From Paenibacillus aurantius (lineage in GTDB: Bacteria; Bacillota; Bacilli; Paenibacillales; NBRC-103111), in assembly GCF_032268605.1 (NCBI RefSeq), contig NZ_CP130318.1:4377501-4441500 (forward strand): DNA of 64,000 nucleotides. Direction: 5' to 3'. The notes under the pieces are model-generated. The model was not told the origin of the DNA. It made no database searches and saw only the letters and a program-made list of their open reading frames with translations. Every line of letters begins with the position of its first letter. The stretch's first letter is position 1. A program made the translations under genes and the position numbers. Of the stretch, positions 51,397 through 59,980 are shown piece by piece.

Positions 51397-52872
51397 TTAG
51401 TCCACCGCCCTGGCCCGTATCGCCATATACGGCCTGGCAGGCAGGACGACCTTGGTCTTTCCCGAGAACAGCCCTTCAAGAGGCGTAACGGTCCTGTTCC
51501 ACGTATCGATGATCTCGATTCGGAAGCTTGCTTCCTCCGGAAGCGGAAGCTCGCGATAGGCCGGACGATGAATGCCGTAATACTGCAAATAGTAGCGGCC
51601 CTCCACGCCAACGGTCGGCGCGTCGCGGAAGCCTTCGAGCGGTTCCAGCTCCGCCGGCGCTTCTTCCAGCACCGAACGCAGGAAAGCGATCCGTTCCGGG
51701 CTTTCGCCGACCAGCCGGCCCCCCTTGGACCACCAGACGATCTCCTCGTCGTTCAAATAAGTTTCCCCATGCCCGACATACCCGCCCCGCATAAAGCCGT
51801 CCCAGAAACGGGCCGTCATCTCCTCGCCCGTAATGTTGCCCCACCGCTGCGGCAAATTGCCTTCATAGCAGCACTCGTCTACGACAATCGGCTTCTTGTA
51901 CAGCTTGCGCCAGGCCGTAGCCGGCGTCAGCTCCCAATACTGCATGCTGACATGAGTCACCCAAGGCTTGCTATGGTCGTATATCGACAATTCAGACGGA
52001 TCGTACATCTTCGTGCCGTTATGGATCGACCGCAGGTGCTGGTAGGGGTCTTCTTCCTGCACGATTCGGAATAGCCGGTCCCAGTCGGCCATCGTCTTCT
52101 CCTTCATGAAATCAAACTCGTTGGCAAGCGACCACCATACGTTGCGGTAGGCGCTCAGGCGGGCGATCACGTAGCGTAAATAATAATCGTCCGCGGCCGC
52201 ACTCATCCGGTCAAAGCCCCAATGCCCCTTGTCATACGGATGGAACAAGATGAGATCGGCCTCGATGCCGAGCCGCTGCAGCTCTTCTATACGGGCTTCC
52301 AGTCCGGCAAAATAAACAGGGTTGAACCGCTCCCCATCCCACCCGCCTTCCCGCGAGCCGGCAAACGGATAATGCTCCGGATCGTTCAAGTTAAAGCTGT
52401 ATCGTTTCGGGAAGAGACACATCCGGATTTTGTTGAAGGGCGACTGCGCCAGGCTGCTCAGCGTCTGCCGCTGAAGGGCTTCGTCCTGGTGCGTCCAGAC
52501 ATAGCAGGTGGTGCCGAAAGGGCGGTAAGGCGTCCCGTCTTCGTACTGAAAGCGCAGCGCATCCTTTACCCGAACAGGACCGTGATTGCCGCTGCCGGGC
52601 TTGGAGCAGACGAAACGGCCGGAGTGTCCGTTCAGTTCAGCGGTGCCGCTCTTCGTTTCGTACTGCCATTCCCCCTCCGTATCCGGCATGAAACGTATTT
52701 TATAGATTCCCTCGCCGTCATAAAAGCCCGAAACCGTTATCGTGCGGTGGCCATACCGAAAACTCGCTTCGAGCGATACGTCCTTGTATGGATTCCCTTC
52801 CGCCGGGCCCTCGAGCGTAATCTCGAAGAGGCCCCAGCGTTCCATCTCCCTGCTGGTCATTGTGCTTATCAT
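51397..52872 (-). CDS. DUF5060/DUF4038-type glycosidase
   Basis: A 491-residue cytoplasmic enzyme: N-terminal DUF5060 beta domain (ERWGLFEITLEGPAEGNPYKDVSLEASF), a TIM barrel of the DUF4038 type (RPFGTTCYVWTHQ; VWWSLANEFDFMKEK with the acid/base Glu; KKPIVVDECCYEGNLPQRWG with the likely nucleophile Glu) and a DUF5605-like C-terminal sandwich. Related to GH140-like clan GH-A enzymes; substrate unknown. ATG 52872 has GGAGG ten bases upstream. It is 17 bp after the permease and is the last gene of the importer operon. Confidence 0.87.
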   Translation of the reverse strand: MISTMTSREMERWGLFEITLEGPAEGNPYKDVSLEASFRYGHRTITVSGFYDGEGIYKIRFMPDTEGEWQYETKSGTAELNGHSGRFVCSKPGSGNHGPVRVKDALRFQYEDGTPYRPFGTTCYVWTHQDEALQRQTLSSLAQSPFNKIRMCLFPKRYSFNLNDPEHYPFAGSREGGWDGERFNPVYFAGLEARIEELQRLGIEADLILFHPYDKGHWGFDRMSAAADDYYLRYVIARLSAYRNVWWSLANEFDFMKEKTMADWDRLFRIVQEEDPYQHLRSIHNGTKMYDPSELSIYDHSKPWVTHVSMQYWELTPATAWRKLYKKPIVVDECCYEGNLPQRWGNITGEEMTARFWDGFMRGGYVGHGETYLNDEEIVWWSKGGRLVGESPERIAFLRSVLEEAPAELEPLEGFRDAPTVGVEGRYYLQYYGIHRPAYRELPLPEEASFRIEIIDTWNRTVTPLEGLFSGKTKVVLPARPYMAIRARAVD

Positions 52873-52889
52873 CCTTTCTCTTCCTCCTG

Positions 52890-53726
52890 CTATCCTTTAA
52901 TACCGGACGTAGAGATGCCTTCGACGAAATACTTCTGGCAGCTGAAGAAAATGATCATACTCGGCACGAGCGACAAGGCCGACATGGCGAGCAGCGGCCC
53001 CCATGCGGAATCTCCCGTCGAGTCCATGAACAGGCGCAAGCCGAGCGGTACGGTGTACAAATTAGCCGAATTCAAGTAGAGCAGCGCGCCGAAAAAGTCG
53101 TCCCACGTCCAAATAAACGTGAAAATAGCCGTCGTGATCAGGGCGGGCATGGCGAGCGGCAGCACGATCCGCCAATAGATTTGAATTTGGCCGCAGCCGT
53201 CGATCGTGGCCGATTCGTCCAGCTCGCGCGGAAGGCCGCGAATGAACTGCACCATGAGGAAAATGAAGAAAGCGTCGGTCGACAGCCATTTGGGAATGGT
53301 AAGCGGATAATACGTATTGATCCAGTTCAAATGCTTGAACAAAATATATTGGGGAATGATCGTGACATGATGGGGCAGCATGATCGTCACCATCATGACG
53401 GCGAACCATATTTTTTTCAGGCTGAAATCAAGCCGTCCGAACGCGTAGGCCGCCAGGGAACAGGTCAGGACATTTCCCGCTACACAAGCGAGTGCGATGA
53501 TAAAGGAGTTGACAAAAAAGCTGGAGAACCGCGTCCCCGCAATGCCTGCCCACCCTTGAACATAATTGCTGAGCGTTACCGCCTTCGGCCACAGGCTTGT
53601 ATCGGTGAAGATCATTCCCGATGGCTTAAACGAGCTGGAGATCAGCCACAGAATCGGGTAGAGCATGAAAAGGCCGAGCGCCAGAATGACTAGGTGCATA
53701 GAGAGCTTTCTTGGCGATATCTGCAT
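52890..53726 (-). CDS. Sugar ABC transporter permease (MalG type)
   Basis: A 278-residue CUT1 permease with six membrane segments and the loop PRELDESATIDGCGQIQIYWRIVLPLAMPALIT, ending YFVEGISTSGIKG, the usual MalG-type tail. ATG 53726 is preferred (G-rich ribosome site just upstream) over 53747, which lies in the end of the preceding permease. Confidence 0.93.
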   Translation of the reverse strand: MQISPRKLSMHLVILALGLFMLYPILWLISSSFKPSGMIFTDTSLWPKAVTLSNYVQGWAGIAGTRFSSFFVNSFIIALACVAGNVLTCSLAAYAFGRLDFSLKKIWFAVMMVTIMLPHHVTIIPQYILFKHLNWINTYYPLTIPKWLSTDAFFIFLMVQFIRGLPRELDESATIDGCGQIQIYWRIVLPLAMPALITTAIFTFIWTWDDFFGALLYLNSANLYTVPLGLRLFMDSTGDSAWGPLLAMSALSLVPSMIIFFSCQKYFVEGISTSGIKG

Positions 53727-53727
53727 C

Positions 53728-54681
53728 TCATTTCCCCCCGTCCCCATAATGAACCCAATATTTCGATGTTCCGAAAATGATCGCCGTGAAGACCCCGATG
53801 ATGACCAGCAGCACCCACGCCATGGCAGATGCGTATCCCATTTCGTAGAAGCCGAAGCCCTTCATGTACAAGTACAAGGTGTAGAACAAGGTGGAATCCA
53901 TCGGCCCGCCTTGGCCTCCACTAATAATGAAGGCCTGGGTGAACGATTGGAACGAGCCGATGAGCTGAATGACGAGATTAAAGAAAATCACCGGCGAAAG
54001 TAGCGGAAGCGTGATCGAAAAAAACTGCCGCAGCTTTCGGGCGCCGTCCACCTGGGAAGCTTCGTAATAGTCTTGCGGGATCTGCTTCAAGCCGGCGAGG
54101 AAGATAATCATGGATGACCCAAACTGCCAAACGGACAAAGCCACAATGGAGTACAGCGCATAGCTCGGGTCGGCCACCCAGTTGGGTGCTTGAATGCCGA
54201 ACGCATCCGCAAGAAACTGGTTGAGCACTCCGGAATTTCCGAAAATTTTACGCCACATCACGGCGATGGCCACGCTTCCGCCGAGAAGAGTCGGCAAATA
54301 GTACAGCGTCCGGTAAAAGGCCAGGCCTCTCAAGCCGCGGTTCATAAGAGCCGCGATGAGCAGCGCGATGGTAAGCTTCAGCGGAACCGATACCAAGACG
54401 TACGTGATCGTTACCTTTAGCGAAGCTATATACCGCGGGTCGGCCGTAAACATCGTTAGGTAGTTTTGCAGCCCGATGTAACGCGGAGGCGTCATCAGAT
54501 CGAACCGGGTGAGCGAATAATAGAAGGAAGTCATCATGGGGCCGATGGTGAACACCAGCAAACCCGCGAACCAGGGGAGCAGGAATAAATAAGCAACCCG
54601 GTTCCGCCTCCAAAGCTTTTTTAACGTGTGAGAGAACGATCCTGAATCCCGAACCAACACCGCTGTTCCGTTTCGTTCCAT
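53728..54681 (-). CDS. Sugar ABC transporter permease (MalF type)
   Basis: A 317-residue CUT1 permease: VAYLFLLPWFAGLLVFTIGPMMTSFYYSLTRFD beginning and the loop QDYYEASQVDGARKLRQFFSITLPLLSPVIFFN. ATG 54681 has GAGGAGG six bases upstream; the longer frame from 54741 runs through the hairpin at 54721. Lies 81 bp after the binding-protein gene and adjoins the MalG-type gene. Confidence 0.94.
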   Translation of the reverse strand: MERNGTAVLVRDSGSFSHTLKKLWRRNRVAYLFLLPWFAGLLVFTIGPMMTSFYYSLTRFDLMTPPRYIGLQNYLTMFTADPRYIASLKVTITYVLVSVPLKLTIALLIAALMNRGLRGLAFYRTLYYLPTLLGGSVAIAVMWRKIFGNSGVLNQFLADAFGIQAPNWVADPSYALYSIVALSVWQFGSSMIIFLAGLKQIPQDYYEASQVDGARKLRQFFSITLPLLSPVIFFNLVIQLIGSFQSFTQAFIISGGQGGPMDSTLFYTLYLYMKGFGFYEMGYASAMAWVLLVIIGVFTAIIFGTSKYWVHYGDGGK

Positions 54682-54720
54682 GCTTGCCCTCCTCTTGCTC
54701 TCGAAGATTGTCAGGAAAGG

Positions 54721-54750
54721 AAAGACTCGAATGACGACCATCCGAGTCTT
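54721..54750 (-). other. Intergenic hairpin after the binding-protein gene
   Basis: AAAGACTCG pairs with CGAGTCTT across a 13-base loop in the 81-bp gap, followed on the minus strand by TTTCC. Probably a partial terminator or mRNA-stabilising stem, comparable to 34091-34123. Confidence 0.5.
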
Positions 54751-54762
54751 CCACCGAACTGC

Positions 54763-56076
54763 TTACTTGTTGATGATTTTGACAGCCGTTTCGTAAAGCT
54801 CTTGGGACGCGTCGGAAATGCTTTTTTTGCCGAAAGCGATTTGCTGCCCCAGGTTGGTGAGGGCCGATTGGAATTCCCCGCCGTTTGGAATTTCCCGATC
54901 GTTGACGCGGGAATTCCCGCTGACCAGATCCACATAATCGAACACCTTCTTGTCCTCCGGCGTGGCTTTCGCTTTCTGGGCGTCGCGTACTTTGGAGGAA
55001 CCCGAAACGCCGCGTTCACTGCCCAGGATGGCCGTCGCTTCGGGGTCATTGACCATGAAGCTGATGAACATGGCGGCTTCCTTCGGATGCTGCGTCTTGG
55101 CACTCACGCTCATGAATTGACTCGGCTGCAGCCATAAGCCCTGAGCCGCTCCGGAACCTCCCCCCGGCGGCATGACCAGCTTGATTTCATCCTTCATCAC
55201 TTTCTGGTACGCGCTCACCTGGTTCGACCAAATGACCTTCAAGGCCGTCTTGCCTTGGACAAAAGAGGAATTGTCGGGAGATTCGGTATAACCTGCGCTG
55301 AACGAAGCCGGCCCGACGGCGCCCTCCTTGCGGAAGTTCTCCCACATCGTAAACCATTTTTCCAGTTCGGCTTTATCGAGGCCTACCTTGCCGTCTTTGT
55401 ACAAGGTCTTGTTGTCCTGGCGGGCAAAGTAGGTTAGGTATAGGGTGTTGAGCCAGGATTCGTCGACCGACCCGTAGCTGCCCTTGCCGAGCGCTTTGGT
55501 CAAATCCCCGGCGTATTTGCCAAATTCCTCCCAGGTCCACTTATCGGTCGGCGGCTGCAGGCCCGCCTTCTTGACCAGTTCCGTGTTGTAAGCGACTCCA
55601 AAAGCATTCATGCCCAAGACCACGCCATAAAGCTTGCCGTCCAGCCTGCCGCTGTCAATCGATGCTTTGCTGAAATCGTCCATATTGATTTCTTTCCCCA
55701 GATAGGAGCTGATGTCGAGCAGAGCGCCTTTCGCCACATAATCCGGATAGTTGTTGCCGACCTGTATAAGATCGGGGGCATTGCCGCCGGCGACCTGTGT
55801 ATTCAGCTTATCCCAGTAGCCTTCGCTTCCCATATATTCCGCGTTCACCTTAATGTTCGGGTACTTCTTTTGAAAAAGGTCGATAACCTTCATTGTGGCA
55901 TCATGCCGTACCTGGGATCCCCACCACGACATTCGCAGCTGAACGGGCTGGGGATTGGTGCCGTTTGCAGATGCAGCAGTAGAAGTGGAACCGCTTCCAC
56001 CTCCGCCCGGGGTACACGCAGCCAACATCCAAACACTCATCGCGGCGAGACTGAGAACCGAACCTTTTCTTTTCAT
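54763..56076 (-). CDS. Sugar ABC transporter substrate-binding lipoprotein
   Basis: A 437-residue CUT1-type binding lipoprotein: lipobox LAAC (Cys about 21), Gly/Ser/Thr linker, then VQLRMSWWGSQVRHDATMKVIDLFQKKYPNIKVNAEYMGSEGYWDKLNTQVAGGNAPDLIQV, DKWTWEEFGKYAGDLTKA and a repeat of aromatic ligand residues. Heads an operon with two permeases and the DUF5060-type enzyme. Divergent from the LacI gene at 56371, its likely regulator. Confidence 0.94.
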   Translation of the reverse strand: MKRKGSVLSLAAMSVWMLAACTPGGGGSGSTSTAASANGTNPQPVQLRMSWWGSQVRHDATMKVIDLFQKKYPNIKVNAEYMGSEGYWDKLNTQVAGGNAPDLIQVGNNYPDYVAKGALLDISSYLGKEINMDDFSKASIDSGRLDGKLYGVVLGMNAFGVAYNTELVKKAGLQPPTDKWTWEEFGKYAGDLTKALGKGSYGSVDESWLNTLYLTYFARQDNKTLYKDGKVGLDKAELEKWFTMWENFRKEGAVGPASFSAGYTESPDNSSFVQGKTALKVIWSNQVSAYQKVMKDEIKLVMPPGGGSGAAQGLWLQPSQFMSVSAKTQHPKEAAMFISFMVNDPEATAILGSERGVSGSSKVRDAQKAKATPEDKKVFDYVDLVSGNSRVNDREIPNGGEFQSALTNLGQQIAFGKKSISDASQELYETAVKIINK

Positions 56077-56159
56077 GACTTTTCCTTCCTCCTCAGCTAT
56101 GGTAAAGAACCAAACGATTTCCGTCGCGCTCCCACACCATTTCCTTCCTCTTTGTCGTG

Positions 56160-56189
56160 ATCATATCATCGGGATGGTAAACCAGTCAA
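56160..56189 (-). promoter_or_regulatory. Sigma-A promoter of the binding-protein operon
   Basis: Minus strand: -35 TTGACT (56184-56189), 18-bp spacer, -10 TATGAT (56160-56165), about 85 bp upstream of the start codon. Confidence 0.65.
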
Positions 56190-56215
56190 TAAAATTTCAT
56201 TAAATTTTTAACTTT

Positions 56216-56229
56216 TGTAAGCGAATTCT
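56216..56229. promoter_or_regulatory. cre-like site (CcpA)
   Basis: TGTAAGCGAATTCT matches the cre consensus except for one core position, about 27 bp upstream of the -35 of the binding-protein operon. It shares TGTAAGCG with the sites at 48912 and 51105. Confidence 0.45.
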
Positions 56230-56237
56230 TACTAAAC

Positions 56238-56269
56238 TATTTTAATTAACCCCTAAATTAATTAAAATA
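56238..56269. promoter_or_regulatory. 12-bp inverted repeat in the divergent LacI/importer region
   Basis: TATTTTAATTAA (56238-56249) and TTAATTAAAATA (56258-56269) are perfect inverse copies with an 8-bp spacer. Position between divergent regulator and operon suggests an operator, though LacI sites normally have a central CG. A possible LacI-gene promoter (TTGTCT 56297, 17 bp, TAAACT 56320) lies downstream. Confidence 0.45.
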
Positions 56270-56370
56270 CTGCTTTTAATGCCCTATAAAACCGGCTTGT
56301 CTTAACGATTCTCCAAATGTAAACTTAAATATAACTAAAATTTTAAGCTAATCTTTAGAGGAGCCGCATA

Positions 56371-57405
56371 TTGAAAATAAGAATGAGCGATATCGCCAAA
56401 ATGGCTAATGTGTCGATCGCCGCTGTTTCTTTGGCCCTTAGCGGGAAGCCGGGAATAAGCGAGGAAACCCGCGCCAAAATTTTGACCATCGTTAAAGAAA
56501 CCGGCTATTTGCCCCGCGCCATGGTCAAAGCGGAGCAAGTGTATGGCCTTGCTCCTACTCTGCGTTTCGTGGCCTGCACCGATTCCGGCATTGTTTCGAA
56601 CCACTATAACCAGCAGCCTTTCTTCATGGAGCTTATTCGCCACATAGAGGAGCAGTGCCGGGCCGGCGGGTATTCCCTGTTCTTCTCCTCGGTTCCCTAT
56701 GACCGGTTCGAAGAGGCCATCGAAGAGCTGGAATCCGGGCATAAATCGAACGGCATCCTGCTTCTCGGCACGAACCTTTCCCGGAAGCAGATTGAATTGG
56801 TGGAGAGCATGCAGCCGAATCTGGTCGTCATCGATACCTGCCTGGAGACGATGGACGCCAACTTTATTGTGATGAACAACAGGATGGGCGCCTATCAGGC
56901 CGGGAGCTATTTACTGGAGCTCGGTCACCGCAAAATCGGCTACGTGCAGTCCAACGCGCGGATGTACAACTTCGACTCCCGCAAGCAAGGCTTTCTTCAA
57001 GCGCTTTCGGAAGCGGGGGTCCTCCTGCCGGGCAAGCATCTTTTCACCGTGTCGCCGACGGTCGTCACCTCTCAGGAAGAGCTGAAGAACCGCCTCCTCT
57101 GCTTGAAGGGCGATTGGCCGACCGCTTTATTCTGCGAATGCGATTATATGGCCATAAGCGCGATGAAGACCCTTTATGAAGCGGGACTACGCGTTCCCGA
57201 CGATATCTCGGTCGTTGGCTTTGACAATATTCAGGAAGCGATGATCGTTACTCCCGAATTGACCACGGTGCATGTCGAGAAGCTGAAAATCGCCGAGTTG
57301 GCCGTAGCCAAGCTGATGGCGGGCACGGAAGGAACGGAGCTGGTAAAAAGCAAGATCTGGCTCGATACCCGTCTGGTGATCCGAAACTCATGCCGGAAGC
57401 TATAG
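56371..57405 (+). CDS. LacI-family transcriptional regulator
   Basis: A 344-residue LacI-type regulator: helix-turn-helix MSDIAKMANVSIAAVSLALSGKPGISEETRAKIL, hinge, and a sugar-binding domain (SNGILLLGTNLS; ALFCECDYMAISAMKTLYEAG; PDDISVVGFDNIQEA). Start TTG 56371 with GAGGAG seven bases upstream. Divergent from the binding-protein operon at 54763-56076 and presumably its sugar-responsive regulator. Confidence 0.93.
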   Translation: MKIRMSDIAKMANVSIAAVSLALSGKPGISEETRAKILTIVKETGYLPRAMVKAEQVYGLAPTLRFVACTDSGIVSNHYNQQPFFMELIRHIEEQCRAGGYSLFFSSVPYDRFEEAIEELESGHKSNGILLLGTNLSRKQIELVESMQPNLVVIDTCLETMDANFIVMNNRMGAYQAGSYLLELGHRKIGYVQSNARMYNFDSRKQGFLQALSEAGVLLPGKHLFTVSPTVVTSQEELKNRLLCLKGDWPTALFCECDYMAISAMKTLYEAGLRVPDDISVVGFDNIQEAMIVTPELTTVHVEKLKIAELAVAKLMAGTEGTELVKSKIWLDTRLVIRNSCRKL

Positions 57406-57486
57406 GCCAATTAAGCAATCCCTATCCCACATGACTTAGAAAAAGAGAGCGGACAAGTCCACTCCCTTAAGGAAAGCATGGGGATA

Positions 57487-58113
57487 TCATTGGATCAGAA
57501 CCGTTTGGTTAGGAAGAAGGAAGACCTCGAGAATTTCCCCTTCCCTCCGAAAGGCAGCCGGACGGCCGTCCGGCTCGACGATCTTCCGCGATTCGGCCTG
57601 CTGCAGACGAAGCCGGCATGTCCCTTCCCCGTCGGCCGTAACGGCTGCCTGCATAAGCCGCCCCTCCTGCCATTCGATATCGACCGTATACCCGCCTCTC
57701 GCCCGCAAGCCGCGAACCGCCCCCTTCTTCCAGCTGGATGGAAGGGCAGGCAGCACATGCAGCTCTCCGCGGTGGCTTTGCAGCAGCATTTCGGCGATTC
57801 CGGCCGTTCCCCCAAAATTGCCGTCGATCTGGAAAGGAGGATGATTGTCGAACAGATTAGGCAGCGTGGAGTGACGCAGCAGCTCCTCGATGTGATGAAG
57901 GGCTTCGTCCCCCTCCAGGAGCCTCGCCCAGAAATTGATGATCCACGCCCGGCTCCAGCCGGTATGGCCTCCTCCATTTTGGAGCCTTTGCTGCAAGGTT
58001 ACCTTGGCCGCGGCGGCAAGCTGCGGTGTCGAGGCCGGACTGATTCGGGTACCGGGATGAAGAGCGAACAGATGCGAAATATGCCGATGCCCGGGCTCCG
58101 CCTCCCTCCGTAA
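57487..58113 (-). pseudogene. C-terminal fragment of a GH95 (alpha-L-fucosidase-type) gene
   Basis: About 208 codons of a GH95 enzyme, which is normally 750-800 residues. Seen on the minus strand: [62 protein letters not shown] and the C-terminal beta domain to the stop. The 5' two thirds are missing; instead the sequence joins an lplB-type gene start in a different frame at about 58105-58113. The remaining codons show no internal stop. An ATG at 57996 could start a short product but it would lack the catalytic core. Confidence 0.87.
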
Positions 58114-58262
58114 ATCGGGATGTACTTAAAAATAAGATAGTACAGGATGCCTGCGATCGACAGCAGATAGAGATATTTGTTCTTGGCAAAGTCCTTTCGA
58201 ATCACGCGCCAAGCCCGGCTCTTAACCGGAGAAGTGACGACGGAGCGAACGGCTCTTTCCAT
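58110..58262 (-). pseudogene. N-terminal fragment of an LplB-type permease gene
   Basis: The first 51 codons (MERAVRSVV..., then [30 protein letters not shown]) match the start of LplB permeases, up to the end of the first membrane segment. The frame then runs into out-of-frame GH95 sequence and an arginine/proline-rich tail to 57999. A deletion appears to have fused the two genes. A cre-like site lies about 70 bp upstream. Confidence 0.85.
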
Positions 58263-58329
58263 CAGGATCCCCCCTTTCGACTTGGATGGTTGGAGTGGAA
58301 CAACTTGCTAGTGACCAATGTATCACCAA

Positions 58330-58343
58330 AGATAACGCTTTCA
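58330..58343 (-). promoter_or_regulatory. cre-like site upstream of the lplB relic
   Basis: Minus strand TGAAAGCGTTATCT matches the cre consensus with one core mismatch. The gene it served is now truncated. The 380-bp region 58263-58642 otherwise holds the cyd promoter and no gene. Confidence 0.5.
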
Positions 58344-58509
58344 CAACGCTCAGAAATTATGTGCGAGATTTATATAAGGAGTGGAAAATAGTGAAGTCCG
58401 CTGGGTGGGACCGGCCTTTCTGCTAGCTTCCGCCCATATAGGATAGGCCGTTTCTCTAATTTGGATTCCATCATTCCGTCATACAATCGCCACCGATCGA
58501 TCACAATTA

Positions 58510-58541
58510 TGTGAAAATAATCACATACCTTGCGATATAAT
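58510..58541 (+). promoter_or_regulatory. Redox operator (Fnr/Rex-type) and -10 of the cyd operon
   Basis: TGTGAAAATAATCACA (58510-58525) is a perfect TGTGA-N6-TCACA palindrome, ten bases upstream of a consensus -10 TATAAT (58536-58541). An adjoining TCACA-N4-TGTGA (58501-58514) shares its right half. The operator covers the -35/spacer, so binding would repress, as Rex does at cyd in Bacillus; an Fnr site is the alternative. Leader of about 95 nt to cydA. Confidence 0.7.
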
Positions 58542-58642
58542 GAAGACAGGAAGTTTATTCCGGTATCCTTAAGGTTAATGGTTTACGTTAGGCTTTTTTT
58601 TGCGCGCTAGATTAGAGAATCCATAAGGTTGGAGGTCGTCCT

Positions 58643-59977
58643 ATGTTTCCGAATGATCCCGTGCTTTTCAGCCGTATCCTGACGGCGCTGACGCTAGGCT
58701 TTCACATCATCTTCGCGACGATCGGGGTCGGCGTTCCGCTGATGATTGCCCTGGCCGAATGGACCGGCATCCGCCGGAAGGATCCCCACTATTTCCTGCT
58801 CGCCCGGCGGTGGGCGCGCGGCTTCGTCATTACCGTTGCCGTCGGGGTAGTGACCGGAACGAGCATCGGCGTTCAGCTCAGCCTGCTTTGGCCCAGCTTC
58901 ATGCGGGTCGCTGGTCAAGCTATCTCCCTGCCGCTGTTTATGGAGACCTTCGCCTTCTTCTTCGAAGCCATCTTTCTCGGCATCTACCTGTACACCTGGG
59001 ACCGGTTCCGCTCCAGGTATACCCATTTTCTGCTCGTCATACCGGTCGTGATCGGATCTTCCTTCTCCGCCGTTTTCATTACGATGGTCAATGCGTTTAT
59101 GAATACCCCTCAAGGATTTACCCTTGAGGGAAACCGGATTACCGATATCGATCCGATCAAGGCCATGTTTAATCCGGCCACACCGACCGAGGTTTCCCAT
59201 GTACTCACTTCAGCGTACATGACCTGCGCCTTCGTTCTGGCTGCGATCGCCGCCTTCTCGCTTCTGAAGAAACGGACGCACGTCTACTATTATAAAGCCC
59301 TCAAACTGACGATGACGGCGGCTCTTGTCTTCTCGCTCGCCACCGCTTTGGTTGGCGATCTGTCGGGCAAATTCCTGGCCAAGTACCAGCCCGAGAAGCT
59401 GGCGGCGGCCGAATGGCATTTTGAAACGCAGACGCATGCGCCTCTTATATTGGGCGGCTTTCTCGATGAGAACAACGAGGTCCGTTTCGGCATCAAAATC
59501 CCCTACGCCTTAAGCATACTCGCTCATGGAACTCCCGGCAGCGAGGTGAAGGGGCTGAATGAAATTCCCGAGGACGAACGTCCCCCGCTCTTCGTTCATT
59601 ACTTGTTTGACGGGATGGTTTCCATTGGCATTCTGCTCATTGTCGTCTCCGGCTGGTACTGGCTCGCCGTCTGGCGCAAGCGCGGGAATCCCCACAACCG
59701 GCTGCTCCTGAGGCTGATAGCGGCCGGCGGTCCGCTTTCCCTGCTCGCCATTGAATTCGGCTGGATCTACGCCGAAATCGGGCGGCAGCCCTGGATTCTT
59801 CGCGGCTATATGAAAACGGCGGAGGGAGCCACCACCTCGGAGCATGTAGGCCTTATGCTGGTGCTGTTCCTGCTGCTGTACGCCCTTCTCGCCTTCACCT
59901 GCACCAAGGTGCTCGGCCGCTTGTTCCGCAACAAACCGGCCGAGCAGGAGCTCGCCGACATGGAAAGGAGCGAATAA
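58643..59977 (+). CDS. cydA: Cytochrome bd oxidase subunit I
   Basis: A 444-residue membrane protein with about nine helices, the quinol-oxidising subunit of cytochrome bd. Seen: TLGFHIIFATIGVG with a heme-ligand His near residue 21, GTSIGVQLSLLWPSFM, METFAFFFEAIFLGIYLY with conserved Glu residues, VSHVLTSAYMTC with the next His ligand, and ETQTHAPL / GWIYAEIGRQPW typical of CydA. The Q loop is short, and overall it looks YthA/CIO-like. ATG follows GGAGG. Three bp before cydB. Confidence 0.94.
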   Translation: MFPNDPVLFSRILTALTLGFHIIFATIGVGVPLMIALAEWTGIRRKDPHYFLLARRWARGFVITVAVGVVTGTSIGVQLSLLWPSFMRVAGQAISLPLFMETFAFFFEAIFLGIYLYTWDRFRSRYTHFLLVIPVVIGSSFSAVFITMVNAFMNTPQGFTLEGNRITDIDPIKAMFNPATPTEVSHVLTSAYMTCAFVLAAIAAFSLLKKRTHVYYYKALKLTMTAALVFSLATALVGDLSGKFLAKYQPEKLAAAEWHFETQTHAPLILGGFLDENNEVRFGIKIPYALSILAHGTPGSEVKGLNEIPEDERPPLFVHYLFDGMVSIGILLIVVSGWYWLAVWRKRGNPHNRLLLRLIAAGGPLSLLAIEFGWIYAEIGRQPWILRGYMKTAEGATTSEHVGLMLVLFLLLYALLAFTCTKVLGRLFRNKPAEQELADMERSE

Positions 59978-59980
59978 CCG

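Noticed and set aside
57478-58113. A 211-codon plus-strand frame over the GH95 fragment
   Set aside because: The minus strand has the GH95 motifs, including [14 protein letters not shown] and [12 protein letters not shown]. The plus frame is a shadow.
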